Assembly: GCF_001613265.1 (NCBI RefSeq)
Contig: NZ_BDCA01000028.1
Location: 1 to 64,000 of the forward strand
Reading direction: 5' to 3'
Source: Nocardia vermiculata NBRC 100427
GTDB lineage: Bacteria > Actinomycetota > Actinomycetes > Mycobacteriales > Mycobacteriaceae
DNA: 64,000 bases
Part shown: one piece after another, positions 52,801 to 59,196 of the stretch
Numbering within the stretch: the first letter of the stretch is position 1
How the letters are laid out: each line of letters starts with the position of its first letter
Made by a program: the position numbers and the translations under genes
Notes under the pieces: model-generated
Database searches by the model: none
What the model was told of the DNA's origin: nothing
The model's input: only the letters and a program-made list of their open reading frames with translations

Positions 52801-55759
52801 CGACCTCCCGTTCGAGCGGCTGGTCGAGATCCTGGATCCGCCCCGGACGCAGGCGCACAGCCCGCTGTTCCAGAACATGCTGGTCCTGCAGAATCAGCAA
52901 CAGCCGCGACTGGATCTGGACGGCCTGTCGATCGAACTGTTGCCCGCCGACACCGGGGTGTCTCCGTTCGACCTGTCACTCACGTTGACCGAACAGTTCG
53001 ACGCTGCCGGCGACCCGGTCGGCATCATCGGCGAATTGACCTACGCCACCGACCTGTTCGACCACGGCACCATGGTCGCGCTGGCCGGACGCTACGAGCG
53101 CATTCTCGCTGCCGTCGGCGCCGATCCGCATCGGGTAGTCGGGGATATCGACGTCCGCACCGACGGTGAACGGCAGGCAACGGTGCTGCGTGGGCCGGAC
53201 CAGGTACGCGGTGATCAGGGCACCGTGCTCGATCTGTTCCACGCTCGGGTGGCGACCGATCCCGATGCGGTGGCGGTGGTGGACCACGTGACCGGGCAGC
53301 AGCTGACCTATGCCGAGCTCGCGACGCGTGTCCACCGCTCGGCCCGTGGTCTCGTGGCCCGGGGCATTGGTGCTGAACGCCTGGTGGCGCTGGGCATGCA
53401 GCGGTCGCTGGATTTCGTGGTGGCCGCCTATGCGGTCCTCGAGGCGGGTGCCGGATACGTCCCGCTGGACCTCGACCAGCCCGCCGAGCGCATCCGCTAC
53501 ATACTCGAGACCGCGGCTCCGGCATGCGTGCTCATCGACACGGCCGGTGAGTTCCCGGTCGGTGGCGTGCCGATCGTGCCCCTCGCGGAGCTCGATTCGA
53601 CCGGCCCGCAGGACAACCCGGGCGGACCGCTGACCGACGCGGAGCGGGTGGCACCGCTGCGGTCGTCGAATACCGCCTACGTGCTGTTCACCTCCGGTTC
53701 GACCGGACGCCCCAAGGGGGTCGTGGTACCGCATGCGGCGGTGCACGATCAGATCCGCTGGCTCACCGGCGAATACGGTATCGATGCCGACGACGTCGTG
53801 TTGTTCAAGACGCCGGCGACATTCGATGTGTCGGTGTGGGAGCTGTTCGGGCCACTCGCGGTCGGTGCCCGAATGATCGTCGCCGCACCCGACGGGCATC
53901 GCGACCCGCAGTATCTCGCGGAAGTGATATCTGCCGAGCAGGTCACGATGACGTCGTTCGTGCCCTCCATGCTGACGGTGTTCGCCGGCAGTGTCGCCCC
54001 CGCAGCGATCGCGTCGTTGCGGTCGGTGCTGGTGGCGGGTGAGGCGCTCACTGCCGATACCGTCGCGGCGTTCCGCCGGGTCGGGACCGCCGAGTTGTTC
54101 AACCTGTACGGTCCGACGGAGTTCACGGTGCACGCCACCCACGCCAGGGTCGGCACCGATGTCGCGGGCGCGGTGCCGATCGGTCGTCCGGTGACCGGCA
54201 CCGAGGCCTGGGTACTGGACTCACGCCTGCATCCGGTTCCGGTGGGTGTCCCCGGCGAGCTGTATCTGGCCGGTGCTCAGGCGGCCCGCGGATATCTGGG
54301 CCGCGCTGATTCGACCGCGGCGGCGTTCGTGGCGAACCCGTATGCGGCCAACGGTTCCCGGATGTATCGCACCGGTGATCTGGTGCGGCGGGGCGCCGAC
54401 GGGCAGCTCACCTATCTCGGCCGCACCGACTTCCAGGTGAAGCTGCGTGGCGTCCGGATCGAGCTGGGGGAGGTCGAGTCCGTACTCGCCGGCCACGAGT
54501 CGGTGCAGCGGGCGGTCGCGGTGGTGCGTTCGGATGCGCAGGCCGGCGATCGGTTGGTGGCCTATGCGGTGCCTGCCGTGGCCGGTGCCGAGCTGGATGT
54601 GGAAGCGCTGCGTGCACACCTGTCCGCCCGGCTGCCCGCCGCGATGGTTCCCGCCACGATCATGGAGCTGGCGGCGATGCCACTGACCGCGAACGGCAAG
54701 CTGGATCGAAAGGCGCTCCCCGCACCGGTGTTCGAGGCCGCGGTCTACCAGGAGCCCGTCACCGCGGTGCAGCGGGCGGTCGCCGAGGTGTTCGGCGAGG
54801 TGCTGGGTGTCGAGCGAGTCGGGCTGGGAGACAACTTCTTCGAGTTGGGCGGCACCAGCCTGATCGCCGGCCGCGTGCTGACACTGCTGGGTGAGCGGCT
54901 GCGGATCCGGCCACGGGTGCAGTGGATCTTCGCCGCACCCACCGTGGCGGGGCTGGCCGAGCAGCTGATCGACGCCGCCGGGCCGGATACCGACGGTGAC
55001 GGTCTGGGGGTGCTGCTACCGCTGCGAACCGAGGGGAGCGCGTCGCCGCTGCTGTGCGTGCATCCGATGATCGGCCTGTCCTGGAGTTATGCGGCGCTGA
55101 CCGAACAGGTCCCGGACCGGCCGCTCTACGGATTGCAGTCGCCGGTGATCAGTGAGCCGGACACACCCGCGGGCACCGTCGAAGAACTGGTCACCCGGTA
55201 TGTGGCCGCGATTCGCCAGGTACAACCGCACGGCCCGTACCAGCTGCTCGGGTGGTCGCGAGGTGGTGTATTCGCCCACGCCATCGCCACCCGGTTGCAG
55301 GCCGAAGGTGAATCGGTGCCGACACTGGTGATGCTCGACAGCACCAGGCGCACCGATCCGGCCCGGTTCCGGGCCTTCCTCACCGACACGTTGCGTGAGG
55401 TCGGTATCGAACTCGGCGCCGACGACGAACTGGCCGCACTGAGCGACGAGCAGTTCGCGCTGCTCCTCGATTTCGTGCCGCGGGAGATGGTCTCGCTGAC
55501 GCCGGATCAGGTGCGCCGGATGTACCTGGCGGCCGTCGCCTCGATCGAACGCGACTACCGGCCCGGCATCTTCGACGGTGACCTCGTCTATGTGACCCCG
55601 GAACTGGAGCCCGAGCCCGACGGTGACGGCCCGTCCGAATGGTTCGACTACGTGAGCGGCACCGTCACCGAGCACCACCTGCCGTCGACGCACTCCGGCA
55701 TGCTCGACCCCGGTGTGGTGGACACCCTCGGCGCACTGCTGCGGGAGGTGCTGCGGTAG
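46808..55759 (+). CDS. Three-module nonribosomal peptide synthetase (A-T-C-A-T-C-A-T-TE)
   Basis: 2983 aa from the GTG at 46808 (AGGAG 6 nt before). Approximate order: A1 ~35-530 (YTSGSTGRPKG, NTYGPTEAT), T1 around 566 (LGGNSLL), C2 ~615-1050 (HHIACDG near 754), A2 ~1075-1570, T2 near 1614 (LGGNSLI), C3 ~1660-2110 (HHINADG near 1800), A3 ~2130-2640, T3 near 2679 (LGGTSLI), TE ~2740-2983 (GWSRGG; catalytic His in THSGML). The first module lacks a C domain, so this protein starts and finishes a tripeptide by itself. There is no epimerase domain. By hand I read the binding-pocket codes as roughly DVGTGITIVK, DAWEFLTVTK and DVWSLALVHK; the third looks Ser/Thr-like, the others are not assignable. 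No MbtH gene is near. Confidence 0.9.
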   Translation: MSFGENPDSARSGRRSPRRARPSRTAPVRTLPTLLSAAAAQNPDGVAVVDGAVSMTYRELDRWSSRVARLLIDRGIGPEDMVAVGIPRSRWSVAAAWAVTKTGAAFVPVDPRYPSDRIAYLLSDSRAVLGLTVTGSAESMAGEPDWLTVDTDQFEADLSHWSAEPVNFADRVRRLHGAHPAYVMYTSGSTGRPKGVVVTHAGLANYCVEQRDQFAVTDRSRTLHIASPSFDVSVGEFLLAFGAAATMVIAPADVFGGAELAELLRRERVTHVTMTPAALTTVDPTGLDELRVIGVIGEACPPELVTRWATEIPGGRREFYNTYGPTEATIVTHVGDPLAPGAPVTIGRPVRGMTSRILDDRLAQTAPGQDGELYLAGPGLARGYLRRPDLSADRFVADPYGPPGSRMYRTGDLARTTADGLWEYLGRNDFQVKIRGFRIELGEIDSALVAHPEIHFAVTIGRRMPSGETLLVGYVVPEPGAAPDPEQLREFAARTLPVHMVPPVIMLLEQLPLTPVGKLDRTALPEPPLEVQEYRAPETGTEQVVATAIAGLLGLERVGLDDDFFALGGNSLLAVRAAAWIGGELGVRVPPRTFFTADTVAELADAMSRLTVAERPRLIARSRPDPMPVSAAQQRLWLTNQFDTASAAYNIPFALRLTGAVDVQALRAAVADVIERHEPLRTLYSDHDGEPVQVVLPVPDAMPELVVETVAAEQIPERLTAIAAAGFDLRSDLPVRASLFQPADNEYVLALVMHHIACDGTSFAPLARDVVAAYQARTTGAAPEWRPLTVTYADYVLWEREVLGPETDEDSLAATQARYWQQQLAAVPDGLELPLDRPRPPVWSGRGATVDFELNAEVTAGLRRVADEHDASLFMVVHAALAVLLARLSGSADIAIGTQISGRGAAELDDVVGMFGNTLVLRTDVDGAQPFGAFLDGVRETDLAAMEHAELNIDRVVDLVRRGSNRAPLFQVLLMLQNFEQPRIDLPQVSIEQLQLDVAVAKLDLSVTLTEQPDGQVAGVIDYATDLFDHATVAAMARRFVAIASEIGRDETVAVGDIALLTADEHALLAALAGPQPTSGTVLDGFLAQVSRTPHAPAVVFGEQHWSYGEFAGWVNRLARHLLSLGVGPEVRVAVAMRRSPDMLAAIYAVLVAGGAYVPLDPDHPAQRTDYILDVVRPAAVLTTGDSTTSGDAVRCDELDLSRYSPEPVTDAERRRPLRPSNAAYTLFTSGSTGRPKGVVVTHRSVVNQLAWMREQYDLGPADTLLHKTPVTFDASVWELLLPLAVGARLVIAPHDGHLDPAYLVDTMHRYRVAMVEFVPSMLALLLDDEATEFPDALRYFSLGGEELPVGLLDRVRQRHPAVVDNTYGPTEATVTSTVFRCAGVVDGRVPIGRPIRNTGAAVLDSRLHPVPPGVPGELYLSGVQLARGYEGASAQTAARFVADPSGRPGARRYRTGDLVRMRRDGTLEFLGRTDFQVKLRGLRIELGEIEAALVRHPAVARAVVTVQRPERTGELLAAYVVPETGATIDTLDLIERARKTLPEYMIPHHIVVLERLPLTPSGKLDRRALPVIEAAIGTPRYRAPVTAAEHTITAVFAELLGVEQVGADDDFFELGGNSLIGMRVVARVNAAQGTGFGVRDLFEAPTAALLGARADCTVPAPVRPQLATITRPQHLPLSFAQRRMWFLNRLAPGSAAYSIPLAVRLSGTMDGAALAAAAVDVLDRHEALRTRYPSGAEGPYQDIVAAARVPLTLEPENVEPEQVPTRIAEIAGAGFDVTAEVPLRTALLRLAPDDHVLVLVVHHINADGYSMGPLARDLALRYAARATGDTPTWAPLPVQYADYTLWQREVLGDEDDPDSLAARQIAYWTEALAGIPDQLELPADRPRPAVASQGGAVHRFVLSPESHRDVKTLAAERHSTTFAVVHAAFAVLLARLSGTEDVVVGTPIAGRGAAELDDLVGMFVNTLVLRAAVAPDASFADLLTAVTGTDLAAFDHADLPFERLVEILDPPRTQAHSPLFQNMLVLQNQQQPRLDLDGLSIELLPADTGVSPFDLSLTLTEQFDAAGDPVGIIGELTYATDLFDHGTMVALAGRYERILAAVGADPHRVVGDIDVRTDGERQATVLRGPDQVRGDQGTVLDLFHARVATDPDAVAVVDHVTGQQLTYAELATRVHRSARGLVARGIGAERLVALGMQRSLDFVVAAYAVLEAGAGYVPLDLDQPAERIRYILETAAPACVLIDTAGEFPVGGVPIVPLAELDSTGPQDNPGGPLTDAERVAPLRSSNTAYVLFTSGSTGRPKGVVVPHAAVHDQIRWLTGEYGIDADDVVLFKTPATFDVSVWELFGPLAVGARMIVAAPDGHRDPQYLAEVISAEQVTMTSFVPSMLTVFAGSVAPAAIASLRSVLVAGEALTADTVAAFRRVGTAELFNLYGPTEFTVHATHARVGTDVAGAVPIGRPVTGTEAWVLDSRLHPVPVGVPGELYLAGAQAARGYLGRADSTAAAFVANPYAANGSRMYRTGDLVRRGADGQLTYLGRTDFQVKLRGVRIELGEVESVLAGHESVQRAVAVVRSDAQAGDRLVAYAVPAVAGAELDVEALRAHLSARLPAAMVPATIMELAAMPLTANGKLDRKALPAPVFEAAVYQEPVTAVQRAVAEVFGEVLGVERVGLGDNFFELGGTSLIAGRVLTLLGERLRIRPRVQWIFAAPTVAGLAEQLIDAAGPDTDGDGLGVLLPLRTEGSASPLLCVHPMIGLSWSYAALTEQVPDRPLYGLQSPVISEPDTPAGTVEELVTRYVAAIRQVQPHGPYQLLGWSRGGVFAHAIATRLQAEGESVPTLVMLDSTRRTDPARFRAFLTDTLREVGIELGADDELAALSDEQFALLLDFVPREMVSLTPDQVRRMYLAAVASIERDYRPGIFDGDLVYVTPELEPEPDGDGPSEWFDYVSGTVTEHHLPSTHSGMLDPGVVDTLGALLREVLR

Positions 55760-55782
55760 CCGGAACCGGCCCGGTTACCGGC
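55759..55782. terminator. Bulged hairpin after the NRPS stop
   Basis: GCCGGAACC (55759-55767) pairs with GGTTACCGGC (55773-55782) with one bulged base and a 5-nt loop, starting within the stop codon. Probably a terminator. Confidence 0.5.
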
Positions 55783-55789
55783 ATCGGCG

Positions 55790-55848
55790 GGTCCGCAGGC
55801 GCACCATGGAGGTCGGGGTGTGTGCACACTCCGAGCGACCTGCGGACC
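55790..55848. promoter_or_regulatory. Long inverted repeat in the hmgA leader
   Basis: GGTCCGCAGG (55790-55799) pairs with CCTGCGGACC (55839-55848). The interior holds the perfect palindrome GTGTGCACAC at 55820-55829. The structure ends just before the hmgA ribosome site (GAGGAG), so it could act as operator or as a leader fold that hides the site. Confidence 0.5.
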
Positions 55849-55864
55849 TGCGAGGAGCTGAATC

Positions 55865-57070
55865 ATGGCGTTCTACCGCCGGCTCGGCGACATTCCGCCG
55901 AAGCGCCACACCCAGCACCGCGACGAGCACGGCACCCTGTATTACGAGGAACTGATGGGCGCGGAGGGATTCTCCTCCGACTCGTCGCTGCTCTACCACC
56001 GCCACATCCCGTCCGCGATCGTGGACGCGACCGTATGGACGCTGCCCGATCAGACGACCAGCCCGAATCACCCGCTGCGCCCCCGGCATCTGAAGTTGCA
56101 CGAGCTGTTCCCGGAACAGGTGTGGGGGCAGACCGATGTCGTGACCGGTCGCCGGCTGGTGCTCGGCAATGCGGACGTACGGATCAGCTATGTGGTCGCG
56201 CTGCGGGAGTCACCGCTCTACCGCAATGCGGTCGGCGACGAGATCGTCTATCTCGAATCCGGTGCCGCCACGGTGGAAACCGTCTTCGGCACCCTCGAGG
56301 TCGGCGCGGGCGATTATGTGCTGTTGCCGATGGCCACCACGCACCGCTGGCTCCCCGCGGGTGGCGAGCCGTTGCGCGGCTACGTCGTCGAGGCGAACAG
56401 TCACATCGTGGCACCGCAGCGGTACCGGTCGCGGTTCGGTCAGTTCCTGGAGAACTCGCCGTACTGCGAGCGTGACCTGCACGGACCAACCGACCTCGTC
56501 CGACTCGACGACGACACCGAGGCAGAGATACTGGTCAAGCATCGGACCTCGGCCGGCATCGTCGGCACCCGGTACACCGTGCCCACGCACCCGTTCGATG
56601 TGGTCGGCTGGGACGGCTGCCTCTACCCGTACCGGTTCTCCGTGCACGATTTCGAGCCCCTCACCGGCCGGGTCCATCAGCCGCCGCCGGTGCACCAGGT
56701 GTTCGAGGCGGACAACTTCGTCCTCTGTAACTTCGTGCCGCGCAAGGTCGACTACCACCCGCTGTCGATCCCGGTGCCCTATTACCATTCGAACGTCGAC
56801 TCCGACGAGATCATGTTCTACTGCGGCGGAGACTACGAGGCGCGTAAAGGGGCCGGTATCGGCCCGGGCTCGGTCTCGGTCCATCCCGGCGGCCACGCGC
56901 ACGGACCGCAGCCCGGCGCGTACGAGCGCAGCATCGGGGTCGAAGCCTTCGACGAACTCGCCGTCATGATCGACACGTTTCGTCCGCTCGAACTCGGTGC
57001 CGCGGCCTTCGCCTGTGAGGACCCGAGTTACGCCGGAAGTTGGCATCGCAACCGAGGCGTGCGCCCGTGA
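55865..57070 (+). CDS. hmgA: Homogentisate 1,2-dioxygenase-family protein
   Basis: 401 aa. It begins FYRRLGDIPPKRHTQHRDEHGTLYYEELMGAEGFSSDSSLLYHRHIPSA, the start of bacterial homogentisate dioxygenases. Iron ligands are visible in PYYHSNVDSDEIMFYCGG (His and Glu) and HPGGHAHGPQPG (His). The enzyme opens the homogentisate ring in tyrosine and phenylalanine breakdown to maleylacetoacetate. The downstream gene overlaps its stop by 4 bp (GTGA) and encodes fumarylacetoacetase, which confirms the pathway. A maleylacetoacetate isomerase is not seen here. Confidence 0.88.
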   Translation: MAFYRRLGDIPPKRHTQHRDEHGTLYYEELMGAEGFSSDSSLLYHRHIPSAIVDATVWTLPDQTTSPNHPLRPRHLKLHELFPEQVWGQTDVVTGRRLVLGNADVRISYVVALRESPLYRNAVGDEIVYLESGAATVETVFGTLEVGAGDYVLLPMATTHRWLPAGGEPLRGYVVEANSHIVAPQRYRSRFGQFLENSPYCERDLHGPTDLVRLDDDTEAEILVKHRTSAGIVGTRYTVPTHPFDVVGWDGCLYPYRFSVHDFEPLTGRVHQPPPVHQVFEADNFVLCNFVPRKVDYHPLSIPVPYYHSNVDSDEIMFYCGGDYEARKGAGIGPGSVSVHPGGHAHGPQPGAYERSIGVEAFDELAVMIDTFRPLELGAAAFACEDPSYAGSWHRNRGVRP

Positions 57071-58254
57071 GTAGTATCCCCATCCCGGCGGGCTCGCTGT
57101 TCGGGGTCGACAACCTTCCCTACGGCGTCTTCTCCACCCCGGACAGTGCACCCCGGGTGGGCGTGCGGGTCGGCGACTCGGTCGTCGATCTGAGCCGGAT
57201 CTTCCCGGGCGATGACGTATTCGCCGCGCCGTCGCTCAACGCCTTCATGGCGCAGGGACGGCCCCGCTGGGACGAGACCCGTTCGGCCCTGGTCGAACTC
57301 GTGCGCCGCGGGGTCGCCGACGACGCGGTGTTTCCGGTGCCGGAGGTGCGGCTGCACCTGCCGATCGAGGTCGCCGATTACGTCGACTTCTATGCCTCCG
57401 AGCACCACGCCGCGAATCTCGGACGCCTGTTCCGGCCGCAGAACCCCGAACCGCTACTGCCGAACTGGAAGCATCTGCCCGTCGGATATCACGGGCGATC
57501 CGGGACGGTCGTCGTATCCGGAGTCGATGTGGTGCGTCCCTGCGGGCAGCGCAAGGGACCGAACGATGCCGCGCCCGTGTTCGGGCCGACTGTTCGCCTC
57601 GACATCGAGGCCGAGCTCGGTTTCGTCGTCGGTGTCGGCTCCGCGATGGGAGCGCGGATCGGTCCCGACGAATTCGCCGACCACTGCTTCGGTGCGGTTG
57701 TCCTCAACGACTGGTCCGCCCGCGACATCCAGGCATGGGAGTATGTGCCGCTCGGCCCGAACCTCGGCAAGTCCTTCGCCACCTCCGTTTCCCCCTGGGT
57801 CGTACCACTCGCCGCGCTCGACGCCGCCCGCATCGCCACGCCGCTCCAGTGCCCCGAACCATTGCCGTATCTGCGGGGCGAGCAGCAGTGGGGCCTGGAC
57901 ATCGAGCTCGAGGTGGAGTGGAACGGTCAGCTCGTGAGCCGGCCGCCGTACGCGCAGATGTACTGGTCACCGGCGCAAATGCTCGCCCACCTCACCGTGA
58001 ACGGCGCCGCGACCCGCACCGGGGACCTGCTGGGCTCGGGCACTGTCTCCGGGCCGGGGGTGCGGCAGCGCGGCGCCTTCATCGAAATGACCTGGGGTGG
58101 CGCGAAACCGGTCCGGATCGGAGACGCACACCGTACCTTTGTCGAAGACGGTGACGAGATCGCGATCTCGGCGACCGCCCCCGGACCACACGGCACCCGG
58201 ATCGGTTTCGGTGAGGTCCGCACCCGGATCCTGCCCGCAACCGGCGAACCATGA
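57067..58254 (+). CDS. fahA: Fumarylacetoacetase
   Basis: 395 aa from the GTG at 57067, overlapping the hmgA stop. Two-domain fumarylacetoacetase: IPIPAGSLFGVDNLPYGVFSTPD (N-terminal domain), then VDFYASEHHAANLG, KHLPVGYHGRSGTVVVSG, DIEAELGFVVGVG and VVLNDWSARDIQAWEYVPLGPNLGKSFATSVSPWVV, which hold the metal-binding Asp and Glu residues and the active-site His (in SEHHA). It cleaves fumarylacetoacetate into fumarate and acetoacetate, the last step of tyrosine degradation. Confidence 0.92.
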   Translation: MSSIPIPAGSLFGVDNLPYGVFSTPDSAPRVGVRVGDSVVDLSRIFPGDDVFAAPSLNAFMAQGRPRWDETRSALVELVRRGVADDAVFPVPEVRLHLPIEVADYVDFYASEHHAANLGRLFRPQNPEPLLPNWKHLPVGYHGRSGTVVVSGVDVVRPCGQRKGPNDAAPVFGPTVRLDIEAELGFVVGVGSAMGARIGPDEFADHCFGAVVLNDWSARDIQAWEYVPLGPNLGKSFATSVSPWVVPLAALDAARIATPLQCPEPLPYLRGEQQWGLDIELEVEWNGQLVSRPPYAQMYWSPAQMLAHLTVNGAATRTGDLLGSGTVSGPGVRQRGAFIEMTWGGAKPVRIGDAHRTFVEDGDEIAISATAPGPHGTRIGFGEVRTRILPATGEP

Positions 58255-58317
58255 TTCGGAACGATCGATCTTCAAATTCAGGCGCATTTGTGACACGCGA
58301 CTGTTTAAGATTGCGGG

Positions 58318-59034
58318 ATGAAGTTCCAGCGTCTCGCCGCCGTATCCGCACTGGTCATCGGTGCGATGACCGCCGGTATGACCGTCGTCCATGCCGATCC
58401 GGCCGCCGCTCCCGCGCCGATCCGATATTCCGTGAAACTCGTCGACAAGACCGTGGTGACCAACCTGCAAGGTGGCACCTTCCGGCTGTCGGACGATCAC
58501 AAGTCCTACGACATCGCCGATTCGCGCGGTGCGACCGTGGTCTCGCTCCCGGCCGAATTCGAATTCGCCGGGGTGAAGATACCGCTGACCTCGGCGATCG
58601 AGCACGACGGCGCGATGCTGAAGCTGACGCCCGAGCGCACCTTCGACGAGGCGGACCGAGCCGCAGCGGTCCAGGCGGCGGCCGGTGAGCCGATCGCCGT
58701 GAAGCCGGTGGCCTCGGCGATGGAAAACGCTCGGGCGTTGTCGGACTTCAAGACCAACTTCGGTATCGCCACCGCCATCGGCACCTTCCTCGGCACCGTG
58801 GTCGGTGTGATCGCCGGCGGTATCACCGGCTGCCTGCTGGGTTTGCCGATCTTCGGTGTGACCTGCCTACCGGCCGCGGTCGCGGGCGCCGGCATCGGTG
58901 GTGTGCTGGGCACCATTCTCGTCGGTGGTCCCGCCTTGGCCATCACCGCTTTCGATGTGATCGGCACGCTGTCGGCCGCGCCGGGCACCACCAAGTGGGC
59001 CGACGACAAGGACGACAAGAAGTACGACAAGTAG
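58318..59034 (+). CDS. Secreted glycine-zipper protein (paralogue A)
   Basis: 238 aa. Signal peptide: KFQRLAAVSALVIGAMTAGMTVVHADP, likely cut after HA. A beta-like domain follows (RYSVKLVDKTVVTNLQGGTFRLSDDHKSYDIAD, VVSLPAEFEFAGVKIPLT). The C-terminal half is Gly-rich: FGIATAIGTFLGTVVGVIAGGITGCLLGLPIFGVTCLPAAVAGAGIGGVLG, the periodic small residues of a glycine zipper that packs membrane helices. It shares the opening and the zipper with the protein at 62981, so both are paralogues. Their function is unknown. Confidence 0.78.
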   Translation: MKFQRLAAVSALVIGAMTAGMTVVHADPAAAPAPIRYSVKLVDKTVVTNLQGGTFRLSDDHKSYDIADSRGATVVSLPAEFEFAGVKIPLTSAIEHDGAMLKLTPERTFDEADRAAAVQAAAGEPIAVKPVASAMENARALSDFKTNFGIATAIGTFLGTVVGVIAGGITGCLLGLPIFGVTCLPAAVAGAGIGGVLGTILVGGPALAITAFDVIGTLSAAPGTTKWADDKDDKKYDK

Positions 59035-59140
59035 GTGCCGTTTCGCGGTCCGCAGCGATGCGGTGCGAGCTCGGGCGCCACCGTGGGTCGGCAGCACCGA
59101 GCTTCCGGCGATCTGATCGCCGACCGGGTCCGGATATGAC

Positions 59141-59175
59141 GAAGGCCGGTTGTTCGATTCGAACAACCGGCCTTC
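59141..59175. terminator. Strong hairpin before the Fe-S reductase stop
   Basis: GAAGGCCGGTTGTTCG (59141-59156) pairs perfectly with 59160-59175 over 16 bp with a 3-nt loop. It lies between convergent genes, so it should terminate both. Confidence 0.88.
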
Positions 59176-59196
59176 GCCGCGAGGTAGTAGTCCTCG

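Noticed and set aside
48518-52900. Two long minus-strand frames (738 and 679 aa)
   Set aside because: Shadows of the NRPS adenylation and condensation domains.
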